A stretch of DNA of 64,000 nt from JABDIY01 sp963751955 (GCA_963751955.1 CAVVWM010000012.1:10531-74530), one strand, 5' to 3'; positions 24,579-34,230 are shown, counted from the first letter of the stretch. The notes: generated from the sequence alone by a model not told the origin. Numbers and translations: made by a program.

Positions 24579-26384
24579 TTACTCGCTACGGAACCAGTCC
24601 TCAACGTTCCAGTACTCGCTGTCCCAGCCGTTGAGATCGCCAACTCCCTGGATGCTGTTGGCGAAGGCCGAGGCGCTCGCACGGTAGACGAGCGGGATGA
24701 TCGCCTGGGATGAAACGTAGTCGCTCATCTCGATGATCTTCTCGGCACGGGCCGGATCGTCCAGCGCCAGTGCTTTCGCCTCTTCGTGCAGAGCGTCGTA
24801 CTCTGGGCTGTTGAGGCGCACAATGTTCTCGCCGCCCCAGCTGGTTGCTGACGTGGGGATCTGCGAGCTGATGAATCCTCCCATGTATTGGACACCGTCG
24901 GGAACCGAGTTTCCGTTGGTGAACATCTGCATGGGTGTACGGGCCTTCCAGATGCAGGCGTCGCTGGCGCAAGTGCCATCGAAGAACAGACTGGCGTCTT
25001 CGTTCTTCATGTTGGCTTTCACGCCGATCTTGTCCCAGTCGGACTTGATGAGCTCTTGGTTACTCTGTCGCACCGCATTGGTGGAGGTCACAAAGTCGAA
25101 CTCGAGCGGGCCGTAGCCGTCCGCTTCACGCACGCCGTCACCGTCGGTGTCGAGGTATCCCAGACCGTCGAGCAGGGCGTTGGCCCCGTCGGTGTCCTGG
25201 GTCAAGCAATAGTCAAGGTTGGAGGAGTTTTCCTTGCCGACCGGCCACATGTTGCACGTGGGCCTACCTGTCGGGCCATAACCCACGGTCACCAGCGCAT
25301 CCCGATTGATCGCAATCGACAATGCTCGGTGGAGGTCGGGATTGTCGACGAACAGAGGATTGGGGGTTCCCTCCGATGGCGGATCGGCGAAGGGGTCGGT
25401 CTGGTTGAGGTGGATGTGCTCCACGTTCGATGCGAAGCCCGAAACGAGACGTCCGTTGCCGGCTGCCTCCATCCCGGCCAGAATCTCCGGAGCAACCTGC
25501 AGGTTCCACCCGTAATCGGCTTCGCCGACCTCGAGGACCGACCGTGCGGCCGCCTCGGCGTCGCCACCACCCTTGATGGTCACGGTGCCGAAGAACGGCT
25601 TGCCTTCAGACACGAGACGGTAGTTGGGGTTGAATACATACGTCACGGTGTCTTCGGGCCGCAGCTCGGTCACCATGTACGGACCGGTGCCGATCGGCTT
25701 GAAGTTCTGCTCGGAGCAGGATTTCGCAGCCTCGCCGATGCACTCGGCGAATTGGGCCTTCTGAATGACGGGGCTGGTGTATCCGGTGAACGGCTTGAAC
25801 GGGAACGGCGCTGGTTCGTCGAATGTGATCGTCACAGTGAGCTCGTCGTCGGCGACCACACTGGTGACTCCGGTGAAGGACTCGTTCGAGCACCCTGTGG
25901 CCTCGTTCGTGCAGTACTCATAGGTGAACACCACGTCCTCGGACGTGAATGGAGTACCGTCGGACCAAAGGACGCCCTCCTGCAGCTTCCAAGTGATCTG
26001 GGTCAGATCCTCAGAGATGCCACCGTTGCCGATGGTGGGGAGTTCGGCAGCCAGCCCCAGCACGATCGATCCGTCGGGAGCGGTTTCGGCGAGCGGCTCG
26101 AGCACGAGGGAACCCGCAAGCAGGTCCTTGGTACCACTCGACAGCAGCGAGTTGGCCTGTGAAGGTGCTTGCCACTGTAGGAGCTGAATGTCTCCGCCCT
26201 GGCCAGCTTCGACTTCAGGAGCCGGAGCTGCGGTTGTCGTGGTTTCGCCGTCGTCGTCGCTGCTCGTACCGTCATCGGTAGAAACAGAATCGTCGGAAGC
26301 CCCATCATCGGAAGCTTCGTCGGACCCGCCACAAGCGGCTGCCAACAGCGCAAGCGCTGCTAGCAACGCAATGAGCTTCTTCAT
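24579..26384 (-). CDS. oppA: ABC transporter substrate-binding lipoprotein, SBP family 5 (OppA/DppA-like)
   Basis: 601 residues. A lipoprotein signal peptide (MKKLIALLAALALLAAACGG) gives Cys18 as the lipidated residue, followed by an acidic Asp/Ser-rich and T-T-T-T-A-A-P linker that tethers it outside the membrane. The SBP_bac_5 domain follows: LTQITWKLQEGVLWSDGTPFTSEDVVFTYEY, PIGTGPYMVTEL, HRALSIAINRDALV. Several Cys pairs in the mature part may form disulfides. It delivers the substrate to the OppBC permease; the large family size leaves the substrate open (peptide or other). Confidence 0.92.
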   Translation of the reverse strand: MKKLIALLAALALLAAACGGSDEASDDGASDDSVSTDDGTSSDDDGETTTTAAPAPEVEAGQGGDIQLLQWQAPSQANSLLSSGTKDLLAGSLVLEPLAETAPDGSIVLGLAAELPTIGNGGISEDLTQITWKLQEGVLWSDGTPFTSEDVVFTYEYCTNEATGCSNESFTGVTSVVADDELTVTITFDEPAPFPFKPFTGYTSPVIQKAQFAECIGEAAKSCSEQNFKPIGTGPYMVTELRPEDTVTYVFNPNYRLVSEGKPFFGTVTIKGGGDAEAAARSVLEVGEADYGWNLQVAPEILAGMEAAGNGRLVSGFASNVEHIHLNQTDPFADPPSEGTPNPLFVDNPDLHRALSIAINRDALVTVGYGPTGRPTCNMWPVGKENSSNLDYCLTQDTDGANALLDGLGYLDTDGDGVREADGYGPLEFDFVTSTNAVRQSNQELIKSDWDKIGVKANMKNEDASLFFDGTCASDACIWKARTPMQMFTNGNSVPDGVQYMGGFISSQIPTSATSWGGENIVRLNSPEYDALHEEAKALALDDPARAEKIIEMSDYVSSQAIIPLVYRASASAFANSIQGVGDLNGWDSEYWNVEDWFRSE

Positions 26385-26579
26385 ATTTTCTCTCCTCTTC
26401 GTGGTCGGCGGATGCCGACACTTAGCGATTTCGAAACTGTACCACCAGAGATACGGGCCCTCCGAAGGCGTTCAACCGCATTGTCACACTCTGTTAGCAA
26501 TTGTGCACACCGGCTGTTTTGGTTCACGTGGCTCGATTCTCTGGGATCCGACACGTTCTGCAACGTTCTTGGCGCGGTC

Positions 26580-27597
26580 TCATGCGTAGTGGCATGCCAC
26601 CCAGTGGCCGTTTCCGGTATTGCGCCATTCGGGAACATCCACCGAACAATTCTCCTTGGCGATCGGGCATCGAGTGTTGAACACACAACCGGGTGGTGGA
26701 TTGGCCGGGCTGGGTATGTCCCCTTCGAGAATGACCCGTACTCGGGTTGCATTCCGCTATCGGATCCGGGAGCGGTACGGCACTTTGCAGGGCCTGGGTA
26801 TAGGGGTGCTTGGGATTGTCGTAGAGGTCATCGACATCAGCCAGTTCGACGATGTTTCCCAGGTACATCACGGCCACGCGGTCAGCGATGTGACGCACCA
26901 TGCTGAGGTCGTGGGAGATGAACAGGTAGGTGAGGTCGAGTTCGTCCTGCAGTTGTTTGAGGAGGTTCACGACTTGCGCCTGGATCGACACGTCGAGTGC
27001 CGCGATGGGCTCGTCGCACACGATGAACTCGGGATTGAGGGCGATCGCTCGGGCGATGCCAATGCGTTGGCGCTGGCCGCCGGAGAACTCATGCGGATAA
27101 CGGTTGGCGTGTATCGGATCGAGTCCGACCACCTTCAGCAGTTCATCGATTCGTGTTCGACGCTCCTGCTTGCTCATTTTGGAATTCTCTACCAGTGGTT
27201 CACCGATGATCGAACCGACGGTCATCCGCGGATTGAGCGACGCGTGCGGATCCTGGAAGATCATTTGCATCTGCTTGCGCAGTTCGCGGAGGCGAGAATC
27301 GCTGACGGTTGTGAGTTCTTCGCCGTTGATCGTCATCGAACCGTCGGTTGCATGGTCGAGCTGGAGCAGTGACTCGACCGGTGGTGGACTTGCCCGAGCC
27401 ACTTTCTCCCACCAGACCAAGCGTTTCACCCCGATAGATGTCGAATGTGACCCCGTCCACAGCCCGAACGGCGCCTACCTGTCGCTTGAAAACACCGCTT
27501 CATGATCGGGAAGTGCTTCTTGAGGCCCTGAACCGTGACTATCACGTCACCGCTCGTCGCTCGGCGCACTCGGCGGGTTCACTGCGGTATCAGTCAT
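26580..27597 (-). pseudogene. oppF: Oligopeptide ABC transporter ATP-binding protein (OppF family) with four frameshifts
   Basis: The start ATG at 27597 overlaps the oppD stop (ATGACTGA). The protein is recovered only by changing frame four times, each explained by one surplus base: near 27551 (MTDTAVNPPSAPSDER to DVIVTVQGLKKHFPIM), near 27500 (to SGVFKRQVGAVRAVDGVTF), near 27374 just after Walker A (GESGSGKSTTGR to SLLQLDHATDGSMTI) and near 26757 (PLPDPIA to NATRVRVILEGDIP). The reconstructed end has the OppF tail CVFNTRCPIAKENC and stops at 26580. The signature FSGGQRQRIGIARA, Walker B FIVCDEPIAALD and FISHDLSMVRHI are intact. Read literally it cannot give a functional ATPase. Sequencing error is likely for at least some of these. 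Confidence 0.78.
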
Positions 27598-28645
27598 TGT
27601 GGGGCTCCCCGGTTCGAAGGTCGAAGAAACATGCTGCTTTGTGACCCGGACTGATCAGCCGGAGTTCTGGAAGCTCGTTGTGGCATCTTTCGAACGCGTG
27701 CGGGCAGCGCGGGGCGAAACTACAGCTCGTGGGCTTCTTGTACATGCCAGGCGGTTGGCCTTCGATGCTGTACAGATCCTGGCCCTTCTGGTCCAGCCGT
27801 GGCACCGACTCCAGCAATCCCACCGTGTAGGGATGCTGGGGGTTGGCGTAAAGCTCCTTGACAGGGGCTTCCTCAGCGATGCGACCGCCGTACATGACCA
27901 GCACCCGATCGGCGAGGCCAGCCACGACACCGAGATCGTGGGTGATCCAGATGAGGGCGGTTCCCAGCTTGGAGCGCAGATCACGGACGATCTCGATGAT
28001 CTGCGCCTGGATGGTTACGTCGAGAGCGGTTGTTGGCTCATCGGCGATGATCACCTTGGGCGAACAGGCCAGCGCCATGGCGATCATGACGCGCTGTCGC
28101 ATGCCGCCGGAGAGTTGGTGCGGGTACGACTTCAATCGTTGCCCCGCATCAGGAAGGCCCACCAGTTCGAGCAGTTCCAACGCCCGGTTGTTGGCGTCGT
28201 TTTTCGAGAGGTCGGTATGAAGGTGCAGCGACTCGGTGATCTGTTTGCCGATCGTGATGACCGGGTTGAGCGAGGTCATCGGATCTTGGAAGATGAAACC
28301 GATCCGACCACCACGAACTTTGCGAAGATCATCAAGCGAGATCTGCAAGAGATCCTGGTTTTCGAAATTCACCTCGCCGGCTACCACCTCACCGGGCGGC
28401 ATCGGGATCAGCTTGAGCAGCGACATCATCGAGACGCTCTTGCCCGAGCCGCTTTCGCCGACGACGCCGAGGAACTCTCCCTCCCCTAGTTCGAATCCGA
28501 CCCCGTTCACTGCATGGACAGTGCCATCCTGGGTTTTGAACTGGGTGGTGAGATCCTTGACCTCGAGAACGGGTTCACCCGTAGCCATCACTGGACCCAA
28601 CTCTGTATCTGACCTTCCATCATCGAGACAGTAGTCGTTCGTCAC
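27590..28645 (-). CDS. oppD: Oligopeptide ABC transporter ATP-binding protein (OppD family)
   Basis: 351 residues from the longest start; an ATG at 28588 (MATGEPVLEVKDLTTQF) fits the family's usual beginning better. Walker A is GVVGESGSGKSVS, the signature LSGGMRQRVMIAMAL, Walker B VIIADEPTTALD and the switch ITHDLGVV. The C-terminal oligo-HPY module is present (NPQHPYTVGLLESVPRL, then SCSFAPRCPHAFERCHNELP). First gene of the leftward operon, coupled to oppF by overlapping codons. Confidence 0.93.
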   Translation of the reverse strand: MTNDYCLDDGRSDTELGPVMATGEPVLEVKDLTTQFKTQDGTVHAVNGVGFELGEGEFLGVVGESGSGKSVSMMSLLKLIPMPPGEVVAGEVNFENQDLLQISLDDLRKVRGGRIGFIFQDPMTSLNPVITIGKQITESLHLHTDLSKNDANNRALELLELVGLPDAGQRLKSYPHQLSGGMRQRVMIAMALACSPKVIIADEPTTALDVTIQAQIIEIVRDLRSKLGTALIWITHDLGVVAGLADRVLVMYGGRIAEEAPVKELYANPQHPYTVGLLESVPRLDQKGQDLYSIEGQPPGMYKKPTSCSFAPRCPHAFERCHNELPELRLISPGHKAACFFDLRTGEPHND

Positions 28646-28725
28646 ATCCTGTACCCATGAGACGAATTCTGTTCACAGTTCGGTCACATAGGAGTGAGGC
28701 TCTGTGACGTTTGAGGAGTCGGCTT

Positions 28726-30111
28726 CTAGCGGTAGCGCACACCTTGTTTGTCCAGCTCGGTGTGGAGTGCACCCGTGGTCACTTCGTCGACCTCACTACC
28801 GCCTTTCAGCGACAGCGCCGCACCGATACCAGCGCCCTGACCAAGCACTGCGCAACAACCCATGTTCCGTGTTGCGGCGTGCGACACGCGATCGCCGCCA
28901 GAACTGCGCCCCGCGACGAGAAGGTTGCTGATGCCGGTCGGAATCAAATTTCGGTACGGCAGCTGAAAGTATCGACCCGTTGTCGGCAGGACCAGGATCC
29001 CGTACCCATCGATGAACTCGGGAAAGATCCCGATCGAGTCCTCGAACGTGCCCTGCTCACGCACGTCGGCTTCGGTCATGTTGTAGCGAGCATCGATCTT
29101 GCGGGTGTCGCGAACTCCCAGCGTCATCCCGAAGTTCCGCAACCGCGCGTCTGCACAGCCCGGGGTGTAGGTCCGCAGCGCCTCGATCGCGTGCATCGCA
29201 TGTCGACGGCCCTCGATCTCACCGCGGGTGAGATCGTCAGGGTCAGTGCCATCGAGATCTGGCAGATGGACGACGTTCATGTATGTCATTTCTCCCGAAT
29301 CGTGTACGGCACCCCATGTGCCGGCCAGCGTGCTGAGGTTGTCGGGGATCAGCCCATCGGCCACGGCGCGAGCAAAAGGCTTGTGAAGGAAGGGTGAGTA
29401 CATGGCATCTTCTTTTCCATCGGTCTCGATGTCCCATTCGCCGTTGCCAGCCCAGTCGGCATAGGTCTGAGGGTCGGCTGCGACACCTTCGGCGAACTTG
29501 CGTTTGTCGACTCCCGCGATGTGAAACATCACCGAAGTGGCCATCATCAGTTCCCTGGGTGTCCGGTGGGTGTGAGCGCCCGCCCGATGAGCAATATCGG
29601 CGTCACCCGTGGCGTCGATGACCCGCTTGGCCAGGATCGCTTCCCTTCCAGCCTTGGACTCGGTGATGATTCCGACTACTCGATCCCCTTCCATGATCGG
29701 AGCGACGAACATCCGGTGAAGCATCGGCCGAACGCCTGCTTCCTCGACCAGACCGTCGGCGACAACCTTGAATCCTTCGGCGTCGATCTCGAAGGACTCC
29801 GACTGGCTCTCCGGCGTGGCGGCACCCATTTCGTAGGCCCGATTTTCGAACTCACGTCCGATTCCGTTTGCCTCCACCGTTTTTTTGTGCCGATACCAGG
29901 CCATTCCCTCAACGCCGACGGCCGTGATGTTCCCGCCGAAACAGCCGAACCGCTCGACCAATGTGACGTCGACTCCTCCCACCCTCGCTGCGGCGAGCGC
30001 TGCGGCCAACCCGGCTGGGCCGGATCCCACGACCAGAACGTCGGTTTCGTGGATGACATCGATCTGTCGGGCAGGTTCGGTGATCGAGCGAGGTGCCGGC
30101 GTCTCGGTCAT
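28726..30111 (-). CDS. FAD-dependent oxidoreductase (FAD_oxidored family)
   Basis: 461 residues. The N-terminal FAD motif is ETDVLVVGSGPAGLAAALAAARVG, then TLVERFGCFGGNITAVGVEG, which is typical of the FAD_oxidored group (PF12831). KRVIDATGDADIAHRAGAHTH and GISNLLVAGRSSGGDRVSHA are further FAD-contact segments. Substrate not known. Its start overlaps the upstream desaturase-like gene by four bases, and it precedes the opp operon by 80 bases on the same strand, so it may act on an imported compound. Confidence 0.87.
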   Translation of the reverse strand: MTETPAPRSITEPARQIDVIHETDVLVVGSGPAGLAAALAAARVGGVDVTLVERFGCFGGNITAVGVEGMAWYRHKKTVEANGIGREFENRAYEMGAATPESQSESFEIDAEGFKVVADGLVEEAGVRPMLHRMFVAPIMEGDRVVGIITESKAGREAILAKRVIDATGDADIAHRAGAHTHRTPRELMMATSVMFHIAGVDKRKFAEGVAADPQTYADWAGNGEWDIETDGKEDAMYSPFLHKPFARAVADGLIPDNLSTLAGTWGAVHDSGEMTYMNVVHLPDLDGTDPDDLTRGEIEGRRHAMHAIEALRTYTPGCADARLRNFGMTLGVRDTRKIDARYNMTEADVREQGTFEDSIGIFPEFIDGYGILVLPTTGRYFQLPYRNLIPTGISNLLVAGRSSGGDRVSHAATRNMGCCAVLGQGAGIGAALSLKGGSEVDEVTTGALHTELDKQGVRYR

Positions 30112-31070
30112 CGCGTGCGACGACGCTCTCTCATTTGTGCATGGGCCTCGGGGCTCCCGTCATGGAACGTACCGAACCATTTGTCCAGCGGAAGAAGCAG
30201 CATTCCATAGTTGCATTCGAAGTATCGATGATGGAGGTTGTGGAAGTAGTCACCTCCGTGGAGATTCGTCGAACCAATTCTGAATCGATCGAATCCGGAG
30301 TGGGACGGCGAGGGTGAGATCATGAGGTACACCACACAAAACGTGATGATGAACGGTGATCCAGGCACGACAAGGAACACGAGAGGCAATGAGAAATACA
30401 GAATGTGTTCGAATGGGTGCATCGAGATGCCCGACCATGGGCCGGTGTTCACGTTGCGGTGGTGAAGTGCGTGGGCCCAGCCATAGATCGGCTCGAGGTG
30501 AAGGAGTCGGTGGTTGAGGTAGAAGTGGAGCCCCTCGATCCAAAAGACCGCCACTGTCATTGCACAGATCGCCCACAACGACGACAGCCGAGCCACCGAA
30601 TCGTTGGCGTAGAACCAGAACATCGATGCCTCGTAGATCGCAGCGATTCCACCACCGCTGACCAAGGTCCAGAACATGTTGTCTCTGGTCTGGTTGTTGA
30701 ACAAGAACGATCGTCGGTTGGTGGCGAGCCAGTTGGGGTTGTATTTGAACTCGGTGCCCTGGGCTTTCCGAATATGAAGCCACCAGTGTTGCCCGCCGAT
30801 CACGACGACCATCAATACGATGTTGCGCAGCCAAAGAACGGCCACATCATCAGGCCCGAGGTCAGCAAACCGACCAATGGACGGGGTGAAGTAGTGGTAG
30901 CTCGCGGCTGCCAACGCAATCCATGCGAGCGACTGGGGCCACATGAACTTGGTGATGAACCAGCTGACCATTGCGAGAGGCCGCGAGGGCGACTGAAACA
31001 ACGGCGGTACGTCGAATGGTTCGGGATCGAACCCCTTCTTTCGTTCAAAGCCAACCGCTGCGGACTCCAT
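30108..31070 (-). CDS. Sterol desaturase/fatty acid hydroxylase superfamily membrane protein
   Basis: 320 residues with about five hydrophobic segments. The di-iron histidine clusters of the superfamily are visible: NHRLLHLEP, then WAHALHHRNVNTGPW, then MHPFEH and, further on, HSGFD and FHNLHHRYFECNYG. These enzymes hydroxylate or desaturate lipids at the membrane. The gene starts the leftward unit that continues with the FAD oxidoreductase through an ATGA overlap. Confidence 0.9.
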   Translation of the reverse strand: MESAAVGFERKKGFDPEPFDVPPLFQSPSRPLAMVSWFITKFMWPQSLAWIALAAASYHYFTPSIGRFADLGPDDVAVLWLRNIVLMVVVIGGQHWWLHIRKAQGTEFKYNPNWLATNRRSFLFNNQTRDNMFWTLVSGGGIAAIYEASMFWFYANDSVARLSSLWAICAMTVAVFWIEGLHFYLNHRLLHLEPIYGWAHALHHRNVNTGPWSGISMHPFEHILYFSLPLVFLVVPGSPFIITFCVVYLMISPSPSHSGFDRFRIGSTNLHGGDYFHNLHHRYFECNYGMLLLPLDKWFGTFHDGSPEAHAQMRERRRTR

Positions 31071-31249
31071 CGCTCAAGTGTGAGTGCTCATGCCGAATGC
31101 AACAAGCCAATCGACGAAGATCACAAAGAAGAGCACGTCGTACCATTCGGCTCGTAGGTTTGTTTTGGAACGAGCTGTCGATTCCGACAGGTCCGTTCGT
31201 TGTCTTAGTGACCGGCAACAACGTCGGCATCGATATGAAGGAGTCCGAG

Positions 31250-31555
31250 ATGTCCAAGGTTTCAATGACGGGAACGATCACCTGCCAGGAAGGCAAGGCC
31301 GACGAGATGGCTGAGGTGTTGGCTTCCATGGTTGAGGCGGCCCGTGAGGAGCCAGGGGTGGAGATCTACAGTTATTCCCGACACGACGACGACACGTTCT
31401 CGTTTTTTGCACTCATGGCCAGCCAGGAAGCAATGCAGGGTCACGGCCAGAGCGAGGCGATGCAGGCTGCCATGCAGAACTTCGGGCCACTGATGGCCGG
31501 GCCACCCCAGATGTCCCCCGGCACCCCCATCGCAGCCGTCGGTTTCGACGTCTAG
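31250..31555 (+). CDS. Antibiotic biosynthesis monooxygenase (ABM)-like small protein
   Basis: 101 residues from ATG 31250, chosen because an AAGGAG ribosome site (31238-31243) lies seven bases upstream; the longer frame has no homology. VSMTGTITCQEGKADEMAEVLASMV and EPGVEIYSYSRHDDDTFSFFALMAS are the ferredoxin-like pattern of ABM/quinol-monooxygenase proteins, with a C-terminal extension. May oxidise a quinol or aldehyde, or be non-catalytic. Lies directly before the sigma factor gene on the same strand. Confidence 0.75.
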   Translation: MSKVSMTGTITCQEGKADEMAEVLASMVEAAREEPGVEIYSYSRHDDDTFSFFALMASQEAMQGHGQSEAMQAAMQNFGPLMAGPPQMSPGTPIAAVGFDV

Positions 31556-31595
31556 TCCACCCGCACGGCTAGTCCACCCGCATGGCCTCAGCGAC

Positions 31596-32829
31596 GTGAC
31601 TCTCGATCAAGTCGCCTTCACCGACATCTATCGCCGGGAGGTAGGGCGGTGCACGGCAACTCTGGTCCGAGTGCTGGGCGATGTCGACCTAGCAGAAGAC
31701 GCAGTTGCCGATGCGTTCGAACGAGCTGCGGATCGCTGGGCCAGGGATGGGTTACCACCCAACCCTGGCGGCTGGATCACAACAACAGCCCGCAATCGGG
31801 CGATCGATCGATTGCGTCGGGAGTCCACTCGAAACGCCCACGAACGTGAGTCGGTCGAGATTCACAACTGGGATCCGGAGCCATCGATCGACCTCGGCGA
31901 GGTGTCCGTCGTACCCGACGACCAGCTTCGACTGCTGTTTCTTTGCTGCCACCCAGCCCTTGCACCCGACGTACAGGTGGCTCTCACCCTTCGACTGCTG
32001 GCCGGGCTGACAACCAAGGAGATCGCTCGAGCGTTCTTGGTGCCCGAAGCAACGATGGCCCAGCGGTTGACACGGGCGAAGCGCAAGATTCGGCTCGCCA
32101 GGATGGCCTACCGATTGCCGGACCCCGATGAACTCACAGCCCGGCTCGATCCAGTTCTGGCCACGATCTACCTGATATTCACAGAGGGCCACACGGCCAC
32201 AGCCGGAGAGGAGCTGGAACGGCCCCCACTCACTGCTGGAGGCAGTTCGGATGGCACGTACGCTCGTCGATCTGCTCCCGGAGGAGCTCGAAGCGGTCGG
32301 GTTGCTCGCACTCCTGCTACTCACCCAGGCTCGTTCTCGGGCTCGTACCGGGCCGGAGGGCGAGATCGTCAGACTTGCCGATCAAGACCGCACACGTTGG
32401 GACCGAGAGATGATCGAGGAGGGCCACGATCTTGTTCGGTGGTGTCTGCGCCGCAACAAACCCGGCCCCTACCAACTGCAAGGAGCGATAGCAGCTGTCC
32501 ATGCTGATGCCGAAACGGCGTCAACGACCGATTGGGCGCAGATCGTGGCTTCCTATGACCGCCTGATCGAGTTGCGCCCGACGGCGATCGTGGCTCTCAA
32601 CCGGGCGATCGCGGTGATGGAACTCCGCGGCCCCGAGGCCGCCCTCGAATTGTTCGAACGGATCGACCTCCCCAACTATCACCTCTACCACGCGGCCAAG
32701 GCCGAAGCGCTCGACCGCACTGGTCGGCACCGGGAGGCGACCCAAGCACTTCAGCGGGCGCTCGCCCTGACATCGAATGCGTCCGAAGTTCGCCATCTGG
32801 AGACGCGGCTCGCAGAACTCGGCGGCTAA
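31596..32829 (+). pseudogene. ECF sigma factor with C-terminal helical extension (ECF42-type), +1 frameshift
   Basis: From GTG 31596 the first frame gives sigma region 2 (FTDIYRREVGRCTATLVRVLGD ... AVADAFERAADRW), region 4 (LRLLAGLTTKEIARAFLVPEATMAQRLTRAKRKI) and the start of the extension (LATIYLIFTEGHTATAGEELERPPLTA). One surplus G at about 32238 shifts the frame; the second frame resumes with EAVRMARTLVDLLPEELEAVGLLALLLL and ends at 32829. Reconstructed length is about 410 residues, as in the ECF42 group, whose C-terminal TPR-like extension is needed for activity. The DGPF/YCII protein gene, the normal partner of ECF42, converges on it with a four-base overlap. Confidence 0.85.
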
Positions 32830-33188
32830 GAACCGGGCATCTCGAAGAACGGCCGAACCTCGATCGGCTGGCCGATGAGAGCGGTGACACGACCGGCCCA
32901 CGACAGCGCCTCGTCGAGGTCGTCGGCGTTGACGATGTAGAAACCAGCTATGTGTTCTTTGGCCTCTGCAAATGGCCCATCGGTCATCGAAAGCGCTCCG
33001 GCGGCCATGCGCACGACCGTGGCAACGTCGGCGTCGGTGAGCTTGCCTCCGAACACGAACGAGCCGGCTTGCTTCATCTCCGCCTCGAGGGACATTACCG
33101 ACTCCATGGAAGCTTCCATTTCCTCAGGCGTCATGGGGGGTGGGGCTTGGCCCTCCACCGCATGGACGGATAGCAGGTACTGGCTCAT
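32826..33188 (-). CDS. YCII/DGPF domain protein, partner of the ECF sigma factor
   Basis: 120 residues from ATG 33188, preceded by an AAAAGGAGAAAC ribosome site; the longer frame to 33221 is less likely. The DGPF motif is plain (ALSMTDGPFAEAKEHIAGFYIV), with a central FVFGGKLTDAD and a C-terminal GQPIEVRPFFEMPGS. Such small ferredoxin-like proteins are encoded beside ECF42 sigma factors in many actinobacteria and proteobacteria, but their biochemical role is not established. Here it is on the opposite strand and overlaps the sigma gene end to end. Confidence 0.9.
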   Translation of the reverse strand: MSQYLLSVHAVEGQAPPPMTPEEMEASMESVMSLEAEMKQAGSFVFGGKLTDADVATVVRMAAGALSMTDGPFAEAKEHIAGFYIVNADDLDEALSWAGRVTALIGQPIEVRPFFEMPGS

Positions 33189-33262
33189 GTTTCTCCTTTT
33201 GGGTGGGAACGGTTCACACACTCAACATGTCTACGAGCAGCATCCGCCAATTCGACATCAAG

Positions 33263-34147
33263 CTATGCCCCCGCAATGACGGCCGAGCGCCGACGCTCGA
33301 GAAACACCGCGTAGATTCCGCTGACGACGAGCACGACCATGCCGAGCAAGGTGAGTGCGTCGGGCATCTCATCGAACAGAACAATCCCCACCGCAACCGC
33401 GCCGATGAGAACCGAATATCGAAACGGTGCGGACACGCTCAGGTCTCCGACCCGAACGGTCTGGATCGTGAACAGGTATCCCACCACCAAGAACCCGCTT
33501 GCGAGAAGGATCAGTAAGGCGCTGTCCAAACCGACTCGATCCCAGCCTGAACCGAGCGAGAGAGCGCCGGTGAGCAGAGCGAGACCCACCGCGGTAGCGA
33601 ACGCAATTGAGAGCGCGGGAACATCCGATTCGATCCGACGAGTGGCCAGCTCGCGCACTACGAGCAGCAGGGCGCTTGCCAGGACCACCACCGACCAGAC
33701 GGAGAATCCATCGGTTGCGGGGCGCACGATCACAACAACGCCAACGAAGCCCACGAGAACTGTGAGGTACTGACGCCCACTCACACGCTCATGAAGCAGC
33801 CACGCAGCAGCGAGCGTTACGGCGAACGGAACGATCTGAACGATTGCCTGCGCATTGGCGAACTCGATCCGAACGAGCGCGGCGAAGAAGAGTGCGGCAG
33901 CGAGAACCTCAGCCACAACTCGAACGACCAACGGACGTCCCAGGTGAGCGCGGGTGGTCTGCTCGCCACGCAGCCGTGCCAAAGTTCCCAGAACACATGC
34001 CAGGCAGAGGCTTCTCAGACACAGGACCTGATAGACCCCGAGATCGTTCTCGGTCGCTTTGCGGACGAGCCCATCGTTCACGACGTATCCCGTCGAACCG
34101 ATCACCATGTACAGCGACCCTTGGGCATTGGGCGAGAGCCGTGTCAC
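33263..34147 (-). CDS. EamA/DMT superfamily transporter
   Basis: 294 residues with ten predicted membrane helices in two EamA repeats; the second begins near SVVVLASALLLVVRELATRRI. The end of the first repeat reads ANAQAIVQIVPFAVTLAAAWLLHERVSGRQYLTVLVGFVGVVVIV, the family's usual helix 4-5 region, repeated as FRYSVLIGAVAVGIVLFDEMPDALTLLGMVVLVVSG. Probably exports or imports a small metabolite. Single gene divergent from the ABC operon. Confidence 0.9.
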   Translation of the reverse strand: MTRLSPNAQGSLYMVIGSTGYVVNDGLVRKATENDLGVYQVLCLRSLCLACVLGTLARLRGEQTTRAHLGRPLVVRVVAEVLAAALFFAALVRIEFANAQAIVQIVPFAVTLAAAWLLHERVSGRQYLTVLVGFVGVVVIVRPATDGFSVWSVVVLASALLLVVRELATRRIESDVPALSIAFATAVGLALLTGALSLGSGWDRVGLDSALLILLASGFLVVGYLFTIQTVRVGDLSVSAPFRYSVLIGAVAVGIVLFDEMPDALTLLGMVVLVVSGIYAVFLERRRSAVIAGA

Positions 34148-34197
34148 CGACGCAGGATAGGTCGCTCATCGGCGGAGAGTTCCGGGATCGAAAGTGC

Positions 34198-34225
34198 TTG
34201 ACACGAAACTCAACAAGCGTAGAGT
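34198..34225 (+). promoter_or_regulatory. Sigma-70-type promoter of the ABC exporter operon
   Basis: TTGACA (34198-34203) is a perfect -35 box; TAGAGT (34220-34225) follows after 16 bases and matches four of six bases of a -10 box. The permease ATG is 40 bases downstream. A palindrome sits at the expected transcription start. Confidence 0.6.
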
Positions 34226-34230
34226 AACTA

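Noticed and set aside
24888..26162. A 424-codon plus-strand frame
   Set aside because: It lies wholly opposite the oppA gene, whose lipobox and SBP motifs are unambiguous.
28683..28708. GTCACA-N14-TGTGAC inverted repeat upstream of oppD
   Set aside because: The half-sites are only six bases with a long spacer, and no regulator is encoded nearby; chance is likely.
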